64,000 nt of DNA from JAHRAW01 sp963693025. Lineage in GTDB: Bacteria > Pseudomonadota > Gammaproteobacteria > Arenicellales > Poriferihabitantaceae. Below are positions 43,099 to 51,413 of this stretch, piece after piece; the stretch's first letter is position 1, and each line of letters begins with the position of its first letter. The stretch spans positions 2,914,001 through 2,978,000 of the forward strand of contig OY843749.1 in NCBI GenBank assembly GCA_963693025.1, written 5' to 3'. The notes under the pieces are model-generated. The model was given only the letters and a program-made list of their open reading frames with translations. It was not told the origin of the DNA and searched no databases. The position numbers and the translations under genes were made by a program.

Positions 43099-44988
43099 AT
43101 GGCAAAACAACTAAAACGCCGCAAACCCGCAACGCGCGGGAAGCCCACACCTACCCCCCCCCCCCAATTTTCCGAGGGTCGCGCCAGATTTGGTATCGCC
43201 GTATTCACCCTGTGCTTCCTCGCGTCCTGCGTAGTCGTCTATCAAACCATCGGTCCCCCCGCCACACCGGCGGCGCCCGGCGCTTCATGGTCATGGCTTG
43301 CATCTTTTCGCGCGCTCGTTGTGGGGGACCAGTTGGGCTATGCGGCGATTGCCGCCAATGTGAAGTGGTTGAATTTTGATTTCGTTGAGCCGTTCACCGC
43401 CACCGGCAACATTATTTACACACGGAACTGGTATGTCGCGATTGGTTTAGTCGCGTGGTTTTTTAACATTCCGGTCACGCTGAGTTGGCAGGTCTGCGGC
43501 ATCGCCGGCTTCCTGCTGGGGCTGGGCTTGATGGCGACTGCCTGTTACCGAAACACATCGCGCTACTGGACTTCGCTAATCCCCGGAATGCTGGCGGTGA
43601 CCGGGGTCTATCTTGGCATCGGGAGCGATGCGTGGTATCAGCCTGTGCCCGGAACGCCGCATGCGGTTTTCTGGTCTCCTTACGTCCTGTTCCACGCGCT
43701 CAACGCCGAAGTCGGCGCTTGCTTTCTGCTGATGGTCGCCGCGTTTTTATTTTTCCAATCGCTGTTTGCGCCGGCAAAGCGCGACAAAGTCATCCTGTTA
43801 TGCGCGTCCGCCTTCATCGTCGGTTTTGTCAGCAGCGTCGCCTCCTATTTCTTTCTGGCCGCGACCCTGATTAGTTTGGCAACGATTGCGTTCTTTGAAT
43901 TTCACCGGATTAAAAACAAAACGCATCGACTGCTGGCGTGGCTCATCCCCGCCGCGTTGTTCACCGGCTGGATTTTTCTGCGCCCCGATTCCCCCGGCGG
44001 CTTGGCATACTACGCAATCGGCGTGCTGCCCATCGCCTATCTGTTGCTCTCCTTCGCCGTCAAAAACTTCTATCCGGCGATGCTGGCGGGCGCTTCTTTC
44101 GTTGCCGGCATACTCCCCCAACTGCTTCCGACCCTGAAAGCCATCCTCGCCAACGACGCCTTCCTTGCATACCGCGAAACCTCATCGCAAGGCAACCTCA
44201 ACGTCCCGTTCGTTGACGGGGTCATCGCCGCCGCGCCGTTTCTGATTCTCATCGCGGTTATCGTATGCCACACGCTGGCAACCAACACCCCGAATAAAAA
44301 CCTGAAGCGCTCGCTGGCGCTCGGTTGTTTGTATGGATTTTTTATGTTGAGTTGGAACAACGTCTGGGGATTTCAGCAGGAACCTTACCGGTTATGGCTC
44401 AACACGATCACCCTCTCGGCGCTCATTCTCTCCCCGCTTTTTGCCGAAGCGCTGGTCGGCGCGTTCAAGGCGCTTCGCCGGGTTAACCTCCACCGCTTCC
44501 ACCGTTTTGGCACGGCGTCCCTGCTGGCGTTATTCATGGCGTTGTATGTCAATGCGCTTCCCGGATTCACCGTATTTGCGAATTCAGTGCAATTCATCAA
44601 CGTTGACACGCCCGACCTGCGCAGACAACTGTCGCTTATCAATTCAACCGATTACGCCGGCAGCGGCGCTTTGCTTTTGCTCGACCCCGGATGCCGCAGG
44701 ATTTCTCCGTTGATATTGAAAACCGCCGCGGAAGTCAATGTCGCGTATTACCGGCTTGGCATGGCATGGCCCGACAACAAAGCATTGCTCGACAAACTAA
44801 AACATCAGTTGGAGACCGGCGCCGAACTGCAAGCCGGTGACTTAACCGCCGCCAACATTTTCGGCGTGCTGACACATTCCCAATGCCCGCCGCCGACCTT
44901 TCAGGCGGACGCGGCTGAAATAGTGCGCGAACCGGATAGCGGCGTTGGTGCGGACGATTACTATGCGTTGTATCGGGTAGTGGAATGA
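43099..44988 (+). CDS. Polytopic membrane protein of unknown function with intragenic poly-C tract
   Basis: A 629-residue inner-membrane protein with about ten to twelve hydrophobic segments between residues 32 and 480, then a soluble domain of about 130 residues. The short basic N terminus (AKQLKRRKPATRGKP) is followed by a C12 tract at 43154-43165 coding for T-P-P-P. With 12 C the frame is open; a loss of one C gives a stop within about 30 codons. A large first loop after TM1 has WLNFDFVEPFTATGNI. The topology recalls GT-C glycosyltransferase-like proteins, but I see no diagnostic motif. The stop sits in GAATGACG, the terminal motif of the repeat family. Confidence 0.7.
   Translation: MAKQLKRRKPATRGKPTPTPPPQFSEGRARFGIAVFTLCFLASCVVVYQTIGPPATPAAPGASWSWLASFRALVVGDQLGYAAIAANVKWLNFDFVEPFTATGNIIYTRNWYVAIGLVAWFFNIPVTLSWQVCGIAGFLLGLGLMATACYRNTSRYWTSLIPGMLAVTGVYLGIGSDAWYQPVPGTPHAVFWSPYVLFHALNAEVGACFLLMVAAFLFFQSLFAPAKRDKVILLCASAFIVGFVSSVASYFFLAATLISLATIAFFEFHRIKNKTHRLLAWLIPAALFTGWIFLRPDSPGGLAYYAIGVLPIAYLLLSFAVKNFYPAMLAGASFVAGILPQLLPTLKAILANDAFLAYRETSSQGNLNVPFVDGVIAAAPFLILIAVIVCHTLATNTPNKNLKRSLALGCLYGFFMLSWNNVWGFQQEPYRLWLNTITLSALILSPLFAEALVGAFKALRRVNLHRFHRFGTASLLALFMALYVNALPGFTVFANSVQFINVDTPDLRRQLSLINSTDYAGSGALLLLDPGCRRISPLILKTAAEVNVAYYRLGMAWPDNKALLDKLKHQLETGAELQAGDLTAANIFGVLTHSQCPPPTFQADAAEIVREPDSGVGADDYYALYRVVE
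43154..43165. repeat. Poly-C(12) tract inside the 43099 gene
   Basis: Twelve consecutive C, 55 bases after the start codon. Homopolymers of this length are unusual outside contingency loci, so slippage could switch the membrane protein on and off. Confidence 0.9.
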
Positions 44989-45017
44989 CGTTGCCTGAAA
45001 AACAAGCATCCCAACTT

Positions 45018-45252
45018 CGTCATTCGAACGGTAGAAAAATAACCAACACCCCGTCATTCTCGAATGATAGAAAAATAGGGAGCGCCAGCGACCATATTTT
45101 TCATCACCTTCGGGAATCTCCCTAAGGCTAGCGTGGACTTTACCGAAGCCCCTGCCAACCTTAGGGAGATTCCCGAGGACGCAAGTGTCCGGTAAGCCGC
45201 CGCTTAAAAGAAAAAGCGCGGCGGCAACGGACACTAACGCTCGAGAATGACG
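45018..45252 (-). repeat. Modular intergenic repeat, copy 11, with solitary C-end
   Basis: A solitary C-end (CGTCATTCGAACGGTAGAAAAATA) at 45018 with the linker ACCAACACCC, then a full 201-bp C-B-A unit at 45052-45252. Its A end continues into a tandem tail. Confidence 0.88.
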
Positions 45253-45320
45253 GGTATTTGGGAATGACGGGTACTTGGGAATGACGAGTACTTGGGAATG
45301 ACGCGTACTTGGGAATGACG
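45246..45320 (+). repeat. Tandem 17-bp tail of repeat copy 11
   Basis: Five units starting GAATGACG with a GGTACTTGG-like spacer. Spacers are near identical to each other but differ from the tail of copy 6, so each tail arose locally. Confidence 0.85.
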
Positions 45321-45336
45321 GGGGCGCCGAAGGCTG

Positions 45337-45365
45337 TTGCGGCGGCGGTGTGTCTTGTTTATACT
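45337..45365 (+). promoter_or_regulatory. Sigma-70-type promoter upstream of the poly-C leader ORF
   Basis: TTGCGG at 45337-45342 and TATACT at 45360-45365, separated by exactly 17 bases. It points into the short ORF at 45398 and the membrane-protein genes beyond. Confidence 0.6.
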
Positions 45366-45397
45366 CCGCACGCGCCCGTCTCTTATCGCCTCTGACA

Positions 45398-45502
45398 ATG
45401 CCGCCCACATCCTCTCGTTCACGCCGTAAGAAGGCGCGCAACCAAGCCACGCTTACCCCCCCCCCCCCCCCCCGAATTCTGACGCACGCCGTCACGACTT
45501 AG
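45398..45502 (+). CDS. Short leader ORF containing a poly-C(18) tract
   Basis: ATG 45398 opens a 34-residue frame (MPPTSSRSRRKKARNQATLT, then prolines) that ends at TAG 45500-45502 with the 18 C found here. The basic, then proline-rich layout resembles the first 24 residues of the 43099 gene. With 16 or 19 C the frame would instead run to a TAA at 45580-45582, overlapping the start of the next gene by eight bases. It may be a translational leader, or the decayed start of a paralogue. Protein expression is not shown. Confidence 0.35.
   Translation: MPPTSSRSRRKKARNQATLTPPPPPRILTHAVTT
45456..45473. repeat. Poly-C(18) tract
   Basis: Eighteen consecutive C between a promoter and the start of the 45575 membrane-protein gene. 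The longest homopolymer in the window; assembly length may be uncertain. Confidence 0.9.
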
Positions 45503-45574
45503 TTTGCCCGGCTAAACCCGCCACGCGCCGCCGGTGGGCGGGGGTGGCTTTGCCTGATTTAAGCGCGTTGCGTT

Positions 45575-46132
45575 ATGCGTAAGTGCGTGCTGTTGTTGGG
45601 CGTGTCGGCCGCCGGAGTGGGGTTTTACTTGCTGGCTTATAGCGTCAAGCGGCGCTGGTTTGCGTCCGATATTGCGCTGACCGAGGGCGGGCATGTCCTG
45701 CTGGCGGTGATGCCGGTGGTGGTCGTTGCGTTGTGGGTTTTGTGGCGCAAGCGGTTGCTCGCGGTTGACGCTTGCGTGGCGGCGGGCGTGATTATTTTTC
45801 TCAGCGGACTGGTGTTCAATCTCATCGTGCCGTCGGTGTTCGACCGCTCGGTGAGTTTGTATTTGCTCAACACGGTTTATCACGCGCCCGACGGTCTGAG
45901 CGAAGCCGACATCCGCAACGAGTTCAACACGGTTTACTTCGGCGCCAACTACGGCATTAAAAAACGCCTGCGCGAGCAAACGCGCATGGGCAATATCGCG
46001 TTTGACGCCGGCGGTGACGAGCGCTACCGCATCACAAAAAGCGGGCGGCGGATGATGAACATCGTGCGCTTTGCGCATCGGTTATACGCGCTCGACCCGC
46101 AAATCGTGCAGCCCAAAAACAGCCTGCGTTGA
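45575..46132 (+). CDS. Membrane protein of unknown function with cytoplasmic C-terminal domain
   Basis: A 185-residue protein with three hydrophobic helices in the first 95 residues (VLLLGVSAAGVGFYLLAY, VLLAVMPVVVVALWVLW, VAAGVIIFLSGLVFNLIV) and a soluble C-terminal part. That part has LSEADIRNEFNTVYFG and YRITKSGRRMMNIVRFA, which looks like a winged-helix pattern, but I do not recognise a family. ATG 45575 follows an in-frame stop 15 bases upstream. The GT-C-like gene begins 17 bases later, so they are likely one operon. Confidence 0.65.
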   Translation: MRKCVLLLGVSAAGVGFYLLAYSVKRRWFASDIALTEGGHVLLAVMPVVVVALWVLWRKRLLAVDACVAAGVIIFLSGLVFNLIVPSVFDRSVSLYLLNTVYHAPDGLSEADIRNEFNTVYFGANYGIKKRLREQTRMGNIAFDAGGDERYRITKSGRRMMNIVRFAHRLYALDPQIVQPKNSLR

Positions 46133-46148
46133 GCAACGGATAAGCGGC

Positions 46149-47489
46149 ATGGCAAAACGCAGAAGGGAGCGAAAATCCGGCGAGCGGAAACGCGCCGGGC
46201 GGGTAACCAAAGCGCGTCCGGCGCCCGTGCCTTACCGCCCGTTGGCGGGCGCGCAGGACGCTGAAGCGCGGCGCGCGGCGTTGTTGTGGATTGGCGGGGT
46301 GTGGCTGGCATCGCGGGTGGTGTTGACCGCGGTCGGTCTGTTTGCCAGGGCGACATTGGGTCTGGCGACGGAGGGGTGCGGCATTGATTCCGGGCATGCA
46401 TGGCTCAATATTTGGGGCGCGTGGGATTCGGCTTGGTATTACGGCATCGCCGAGGACGGCTATGACAGCGAACCGCGGGCGGACGGCTACGCCAACTACA
46501 ACTTCTTTCCGTTGTATCCGTGGCTGGCGCGGCTCATCGGCTGGCCGCTCGGCGAGGGCGGGAGTTATGTCGGCGGCTTGCTGCTTTCCAACTTCGCGTT
46601 GCTGGCCGGCGCGTGGATGTTATATCGCTGGCTGGAACTTGAAAAAGACCGTGACACCGCCAAAAAAGCCGTGCTGTTTATGTTCTTGTTCCCGACCGCC
46701 TATGTCTTCTCCGCGCTGATGACCGAGGCGCTGTTCATCGCGCTCAGCATCGGCGCATACTATTTCGCGCGTCGTGGCAACTGGATGCTGGCCGGCGCGC
46801 TCGGCGGCTTGAGCGCGATGACGCGCTCGCTGGGGCTGTTCATCGCGCCGTTGCTGGCGTGGGAATACTTGCGCCAACAATACTGGCGCACCACATCCGC
46901 TCCCCCGAGTTTTTCGCTTCAAGCCGCGCGGCGTTTGCTCATGGCGCTTGACTTCCGCATCCTGTGGCTGGGGCTGGTGCCGGCGGGCTTGGGCGTGTTC
47001 ATCGTGGTTTGCTGGCAAGTGACCGGCGACCCGCTGGCGTTCGTCACCATCCAAAAAGATGCGTGGACGCATGGCGGGGAGCAGGGCGTCAACCCGCTGG
47101 CGGTGCTGGCGCGCTCGTTTGATTATTTGTCCACCGTGGCGACGAATGTGGACGAGCGGGTTGCGCTGTTCGGGCTGGACCGCCGCATTATCGGGATAAT
47201 TTACGGCGCGCTGCTTTCCATTGCGGTGTTCGCGCTGCTGCTCGCCGGGTGCAAGAAAATCGGCGCGCCGCTCACGCTGTGGTCGATGGCGATGGTGCTG
47301 CTGCCGTTGTCGTCGGCTTACCGCTCGACCTATTCGATGCCGCGCTATCTGGCGGTCATCTTCCCGTTGTTCGTCATCTTCGCGGCGCTGAAGTGGCGCG
47401 GTTTTTTATGGGCGGTCGCCATCGCGCTCGCACTACTGCAGTTGCTCACTTGGTCGCTGTGGACGGTGTGCATTGGCGTCGCTATCTGA
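46149..47489 (+). CDS. PIG-V-like GT-C family glycosyltransferase (mannosyltransferase-like)
   Basis: A 446-residue polytopic protein. The N terminus is very basic (AKRRRERKSGERKRAGRVTK). After TM1 comes the external loop WGAWDSAWYYGIAEDGYDS with FFPLYPWLARLIG, the WD and FPLYP pattern of PIG-V-type GT-C enzymes, which use polyprenyl-phosphate sugars and place the acidic active-site residue in this first loop. About nine further helices follow. It probably transfers a sugar to an envelope acceptor on the periplasmic side. The next gene starts four bases after its stop. Confidence 0.78.
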   Translation: MAKRRRERKSGERKRAGRVTKARPAPVPYRPLAGAQDAEARRAALLWIGGVWLASRVVLTAVGLFARATLGLATEGCGIDSGHAWLNIWGAWDSAWYYGIAEDGYDSEPRADGYANYNFFPLYPWLARLIGWPLGEGGSYVGGLLLSNFALLAGAWMLYRWLELEKDRDTAKKAVLFMFLFPTAYVFSALMTEALFIALSIGAYYFARRGNWMLAGALGGLSAMTRSLGLFIAPLLAWEYLRQQYWRTTSAPPSFSLQAARRLLMALDFRILWLGLVPAGLGVFIVVCWQVTGDPLAFVTIQKDAWTHGGEQGVNPLAVLARSFDYLSTVATNVDERVALFGLDRRIIGIIYGALLSIAVFALLLAGCKKIGAPLTLWSMAMVLLPLSSAYRSTYSMPRYLAVIFPLFVIFAALKWRGFLWAVAIALALLQLLTWSLWTVCIGVAI

Positions 47490-47493
47490 GGCA

Positions 47494-48996
47494 ATGAGCC
47501 CGCATGACGAACAACGCGCGGCGGGCGCGGCTGAAGCGGACACCGCGCCGCTGGTCTGCGATGTGGACGGCACGCTGTTGCGCGGCGATTTGCTAATCGA
47601 AGGCGTGCTGCGCTTGCTGGCGGAGGAGCCGCAAATGCTGCTGCGGTTGCCGGGCTGGTTGGCGCGCGGGCGCGCGCACTTGAAGCGCAAGGTGGCGGAG
47701 GCGGTGGAGTTGCCGCCCGACACGCTGGTGTTCGCGCCGCCGGTGCTGGCTGAGCTCAAAGCCGCCGGCGCCGCCGGGCGCGAGGTCTGGCTGGCATCGG
47801 CGGCCGATGCGCGCGCGGTGGCGCCGCTCGCCCGGCGCGTTGCGGCGCGCGGTTATGTGGCGTCGGACGGCGCGGTTAATCTGGCCGGGCGCGCCAAAGC
47901 CGAGGCGCTGGTGGCGCGCTTCGGCGAGCGCGGCTTTGACTACATCGGCGATGCGCGCCGCGACCTCGCGGTGTGGCGGCATGCGCGCCGCGCCATCGGC
48001 ATCAACTTGCCGCGCCGCCTGCAACGCCGCGTGCGCGCGCTCGACCGTGAGGCGCGTTTTCTGGCAACCGACGACGGCGGCGTGCGCGCTTATCTGAACG
48101 CGCTGCGCCCGTATCAGTGGCTGAAGAACGCCCTGGTGTTTGCGCCGTTGCTCGCCGACCACAGCGTTGCGCCCGCGCCGTATCTGGCGGCGGCGGTGTT
48201 GTTCGTGGCGCTCTCGGCGTGCGCGTCGGGGGCGTATATTTTCAACGACCTGCGCGACCTCGCGCACGACCGCCGCCACCCGCGCAAACGCCACCGCGCG
48301 CTGGCATCCGGCGCGTTGCGGTTGTTGCCCGCCATCGCCCTCAGCGCGCTGTTGATGAGCGCCGGCGTCGCGCTGGCGTTCGCGCTGTCCGCCACCGCCG
48401 GGCGCTGGGCGCTGGGCTACCTGCTGATTACGCTCGCCTATTCGCTGTGGCTCAAAACCAAACTGTATGCCGATGTGGTGACGCTCGGGCTGCTGTATAC
48501 ATTGCGCGTGCTGGCAGGTGGCGCGGTGGCGTCGGTCACGCCGTCGCACTGGCTGCTGGCGTTTTCCATCTTCTTGTTCCTCGCGCTGGCAATCACCAAG
48601 CGCCAAGCCGAGTTGCACCGCATGTTCGAATCCGCCCCATCGCGCGACTCCGGGCGTGGAGCAGGACGTGGCTCCGGGCGCGATTTCGGGCGCGACTATT
48701 TCGCCGCCGACCGGCTCGCGCTGGCGGCGCTCAATGCCGCCAGCGGCATCGCTGCGGTGGTGGTGATGCTGTTGTATTTCCATAGCCCCGAACTGTCCGC
48801 GCGCTATGTGCGCTCGGAGTTGTTGTGGCTGCTCTGCCCGCTCATTCTCTACTGGCTCGGGCGCATCACACTGCTGGCGGGGCGCGGCGCGATGCACGAC
48901 GACCCGCTGGTCTTCACGTTGCGCGACAAAGCCAGTTGGCTATGCGGCGCGGGCGCGCTGGCGGTGCTGGTCGCCGCCAGCGGGGGCGCCGGATGA
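47494..48996 (+). CDS. HAD phosphatase-UbiA prenyltransferase fusion
   Basis: A 500-residue two-domain protein. The N-terminal HAD domain has the nucleophile motif CDVDGTLL, LASAADARA and YIGDARRDLAVW. From about residue 195 a UbiA membrane domain follows, with the polyprenyl-diphosphate motif NDLRDLAHDRRHPRKRHRAL. This family includes decaprenyl-phosphate phosphoribosyltransferases, which make polyprenyl-phospho-pentoses; the HAD part could remove the 5-phosphate. ATG 47494 lies four bases after the GT-C stop. The ATGA overlap with the next gene indicates coupling. Confidence 0.85.
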   Translation: MSPHDEQRAAGAAEADTAPLVCDVDGTLLRGDLLIEGVLRLLAEEPQMLLRLPGWLARGRAHLKRKVAEAVELPPDTLVFAPPVLAELKAAGAAGREVWLASAADARAVAPLARRVAARGYVASDGAVNLAGRAKAEALVARFGERGFDYIGDARRDLAVWRHARRAIGINLPRRLQRRVRALDREARFLATDDGGVRAYLNALRPYQWLKNALVFAPLLADHSVAPAPYLAAAVLFVALSACASGAYIFNDLRDLAHDRRHPRKRHRALASGALRLLPAIALSALLMSAGVALAFALSATAGRWALGYLLITLAYSLWLKTKLYADVVTLGLLYTLRVLAGGAVASVTPSHWLLAFSIFLFLALAITKRQAELHRMFESAPSRDSGRGAGRGSGRDFGRDYFAADRLALAALNAASGIAAVVVMLLYFHSPELSARYVRSELLWLLCPLILYWLGRITLLAGRGAMHDDPLVFTLRDKASWLCGAGALAVLVAASGGAG

Positions 48997-49343
48997 CGGT
49001 GGCGCTCATCCTGCTGTCGGTGGGGCTCAACGCGCTGGCGCAAATCTTCCTGCGCGCCGCCATGCGCGAGGCGGAAATCGTCTGGTCGCTCGGCTTCTTT
49101 CTTGGCAAAGCGCTCTCGCCGGCGATGCTCGGCGGGCTGGCGTGCTACGCCCTCAGCATCTTTTTGTGGCTGGCGGTGCTGGCGCGCGTGCAGGTCTCCG
49201 TCGCCTATCCGTTTCAAGCGCTCGGCTATGTATTCGCCGCCGTGGTCGCGTGGCGCTTTCTGGGCGAAGGCGTGAGCGCGCTCAACTTGCTCGGCTTAGG
49301 CTTAATTTGCGCCGGCGTGGTGGTGCTGGCGCGCGCCGCCTGA
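48993..49343 (+). CDS. Small EmrE/ArnE-like membrane protein
   Basis: A 116-residue protein with four hydrophobic helices (TVALILLSVGLNALAQIFLR, LGGLACYALSIFLWLAVLAR, VAYPFQALGYVFAAVVAWRF, LNLLGLGLICAGVVVLAR), typical of SMR/DMT half-transporters. Pro and Gln in AYPFQALGYV resemble ArnE/EmrE. Context suggests a flippase for the lipid-linked sugar made by the UbiA fusion. It overlaps both neighbours (ATGA and TGATG). Confidence 0.8.
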   Translation: MTVALILLSVGLNALAQIFLRAAMREAEIVWSLGFFLGKALSPAMLGGLACYALSIFLWLAVLARVQVSVAYPFQALGYVFAAVVAWRFLGEGVSALNLLGLGLICAGVVVLARAA

Positions 49344-50332
49344 TGCCCGGCGATTGCGTCATCGTCGGCGGCTGCGGTTTCCTCGGCACTGCGCTGACGC
49401 GGCGGCTGGCGGCGCCGGGGAAGGGCGGCGGCGCGCGCGTGGTGGTCATCGACCGCCAAGCGCCGGCGGCGCCTTGTGCCGGGGTGGACTATCACACCGC
49501 CGACATCCGCGACGCCGCCGCGTTGCTGCGCTTGGCGCGGGCGTGTCCGCCGGGCGCGTGGGTCGTCAATCTGGCGGCGCGCCAGTATCAAGCCGCCATC
49601 CCCCGCCGCGGGCGCGCGCAGTGGTTCGCCGGCGTCAATGTAGACGGCGCGTTGCATGTCGGCCGCCTCGCGGCTGAAATCCGCGCCGCCGGCTGGGTGC
49701 AGTTCTCCACCGACATGGTCTATGGCTTGCCGCGCGCGGTGCCGGTCGGCGAAGACCACCCGCACAACCCGGTTGGCGAATACGGCGCGTCCAAAGCGCA
49801 AATGGAGCGGCGCGTGCGCGCGTTCGCCAATGCTCACCGCATCCCGCTGACCCTCTTCCGCCCGCGCCTGATTTCGGGACCCGGACGCCTCGGCGTATTC
49901 ACCCGGCTGTTTGCGCTCATCCACCGCCACCGCCCGCTGCCCCTCATCGGCAACGGCCGCAACTTCTATCAAATGGTCGCGGTGGAAGATTGCGCGCGCG
50001 CGGTGCTGTGCGCCATTGAGCGCGGTTGCCCGAACACGGTTTACAACCTCGGCTCGACCCCAACGCTGTGTGTTCGTGACTTGCTCACCGCGTTGCGCGA
50101 CCGCGTCCAATCCCGCTCCCCCCTCGTCCCCCTCCCCGCGGCCCCGGTGCGCGCCGCGCTGCGCACGCTCGCGCTGTTCGGCGTTGAGCCGCTCTATCCC
50201 GAACAATACCAACTCGCCGACCGCCACTTCATCGTCACCACCCAAAAAGCCCAGAGCGAACTCAACTGGCAGCCGTCTCGCGATGACCTGGAAATGCTCG
50301 TCGACGCCTACCGCTACTGGGAGCGCCTGTGA
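49343..50332 (+). CDS. NAD-dependent epimerase/dehydratase (extended SDR)
   Basis: A 329-residue Rossmann enzyme. NAD motif IVGGCGFLGTALTRRL, Thr/Ser region FSTDMVYG, and the catalytic YGASKAQ. Acts on nucleotide- or lipid-linked sugars; in this context possibly the C2' step of a polyprenyl-phospho-pentose, but no FAD oxidase partner (DprE1 type) is present. TGATG overlap with the SMR gene. Last gene before the rpsF promoter. Confidence 0.85.
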   Translation: MPGDCVIVGGCGFLGTALTRRLAAPGKGGGARVVVIDRQAPAAPCAGVDYHTADIRDAAALLRLARACPPGAWVVNLAARQYQAAIPRRGRAQWFAGVNVDGALHVGRLAAEIRAAGWVQFSTDMVYGLPRAVPVGEDHPHNPVGEYGASKAQMERRVRAFANAHRIPLTLFRPRLISGPGRLGVFTRLFALIHRHRPLPLIGNGRNFYQMVAVEDCARAVLCAIERGCPNTVYNLGSTPTLCVRDLLTALRDRVQSRSPLVPLPAAPVRAALRTLALFGVEPLYPEQYQLADRHFIVTTQKAQSELNWQPSRDDLEMLVDAYRYWERL

Positions 50333-50357
50333 AACCTCGCGGTTGATTTTAGTTGGG

Positions 50358-50386
50358 TTGCCCTGCGCGCGCGACTCGGGTATACT
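50358..50386 (+). promoter_or_regulatory. Sigma-70 promoter of rpsF-rpsR-rplI
   Basis: TTGCCC (50358-50363), 17 bases, TATACT (50381-50386). It is 92 bases from the rpsF ATG. Confidence 0.7.
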
Positions 50387-50436
50387 CCGCCGCACAACTT
50401 TCAATCAACTCCTTTCTTCACCGCCGCCTTCATCAA

Positions 50437-50461
50437 CACGCGCGGGAAGATATAACCCGTG
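50437..50461 (+). promoter_or_regulatory. Possible S6:S18-binding leader hairpin
   Basis: The rpsF leader can fold CAC-GCGC bulge-GGG, a nine-base loop, then CCCGTG. A hairpin with a bulge next to CCG-like bases is what the S6:S18 autoregulatory motif looks like, but I matched it by eye only. Confidence 0.35.
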
Positions 50462-50477
50462 GGGAGAAGCAAAATCC

Positions 50478-51161
50478 ATGAGACATTACGAAATCGTGTT
50501 GCTGGTCCATCCCGACCAGAGCGAGCAGGCGCCGGCGATGCTGGAGAAGTACAAGGAGATGGTGACCGCCGAAAAGGGGGTGGTTCATCGCGCTGAGGAT
50601 TGGGGCAGGCGGCGCTTGGCGTATATGATTAACGAGATTTACAAAGCGCATTACATTATGCTCAATGTGGAGTGCGGCTTGGAGACGCTGCGCGAACTTG
50701 AGAAGAATTTCAAGTTCAACGATTCCATCGTGCGCAGTTTGGTGATTCGGCGCACGCGCGCGATTAGCGAGCAATCCGCGCTCGCCAGGGCGAAAGTGGA
50801 AGAGGACAGGATGGAGGCGGAGAAGGAAGCGGCGCAGCGCAAGGAGGCGGCGAAACGCCAGAGCGCCGAGGCGGCGAAACCGCCGCCTTCGGAGCCGGAA
50901 GCCGAACCGAAAGCCGAACCGAAAGCCGAACCGGAAGCCGCCGAGCCGGTTGAGGCGAAGGACGATAACGCGGATGAAAGCGCCGGCGAAGAGTCCGGCA
51001 AAAAAACCGGCGAAGCCGCCGGCGACGAGGTCGGCGAAGCGGTTGTCGAAGCGCCTGATAAAAAAACCGACGCGAAGGCGGACGACAAACCGGATGAAGT
51101 CAAATCCGAATCCGAACCCGAACCCGAATCCGAACCCGAAGCACAACCGGAGAAAGTCTGA
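50478..51161 (+). CDS. rpsF: 30S ribosomal protein S6 with long acidic tail
   Basis: 227 residues. The first 100 are a normal S6 fold (RHYEIVLLVHPDQSEQAPAM, then FKFNDSIVRSLVIRR). From about residue 110 comes a basic coiled helix (DRMEAEKEAAQRKEAAKRQ) and then about 95 residues rich in Glu, Ala, Pro, Lys and Asp, ending in repeated Ser-Glu-Pro units. E. coli S6 has 135 residues. S6 pairs with S18, whose ATG overlaps the rpsF stop. Why the tail is so long is not evident. Confidence 0.95.
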   Translation: MRHYEIVLLVHPDQSEQAPAMLEKYKEMVTAEKGVVHRAEDWGRRRLAYMINEIYKAHYIMLNVECGLETLRELEKNFKFNDSIVRSLVIRRTRAISEQSALARAKVEEDRMEAEKEAAQRKEAAKRQSAEAAKPPPSEPEAEPKAEPKAEPEAAEPVEAKDDNADESAGEESGKKTGEAAGDEVGEAVVEAPDKKTDAKADDKPDEVKSESEPEPESEPEAQPEKV

Positions 51162-51391
51162 TGGCAAGATTTCAACGCCGACCGCGCTTTTGTAAATTCA
51201 CCGCCGAGGGGATTGAGTCCATCGACTACAAGGACTTGGACATTCTCAAAGCCAATATCAGCGAAACCGGCAAGATTTTGCCGCGGCGCAGCACCGGCAC
51301 CAAGGCGCATTTCCAGAGGCAACTGGCGAGGGCAATCAAGCGCGCGCGCTATCTGGCGATGATTCCTTACACCGACCAACACGACAACTAG
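51161..51391 (+). CDS. rpsR: 30S ribosomal protein S18
   Basis: A 76-residue protein that binds 16S rRNA with S6. The family pattern is clear: RRPRFCKFTAEGIESIDYKD, then LPRRSTGTKAHFQRQLARAI. ATG overlaps the last base of the rpsF stop. rplI starts 22 bases downstream. Confidence 0.98.
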   Translation: MARFQRRPRFCKFTAEGIESIDYKDLDILKANISETGKILPRRSTGTKAHFQRQLARAIKRARYLAMIPYTDQHDN

Positions 51392-51413
51392 GCTCAGGCA
51401 ATCAGAGGACAGG

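Noticed and set aside
48806..49342. N-terminal part of a 508-residue frame ending in the SDR enzyme
   Set aside because: Overlaps the UbiA fusion and the SMR gene in another frame; the SDR starts at ATG 49343 with a TGATG overlap.
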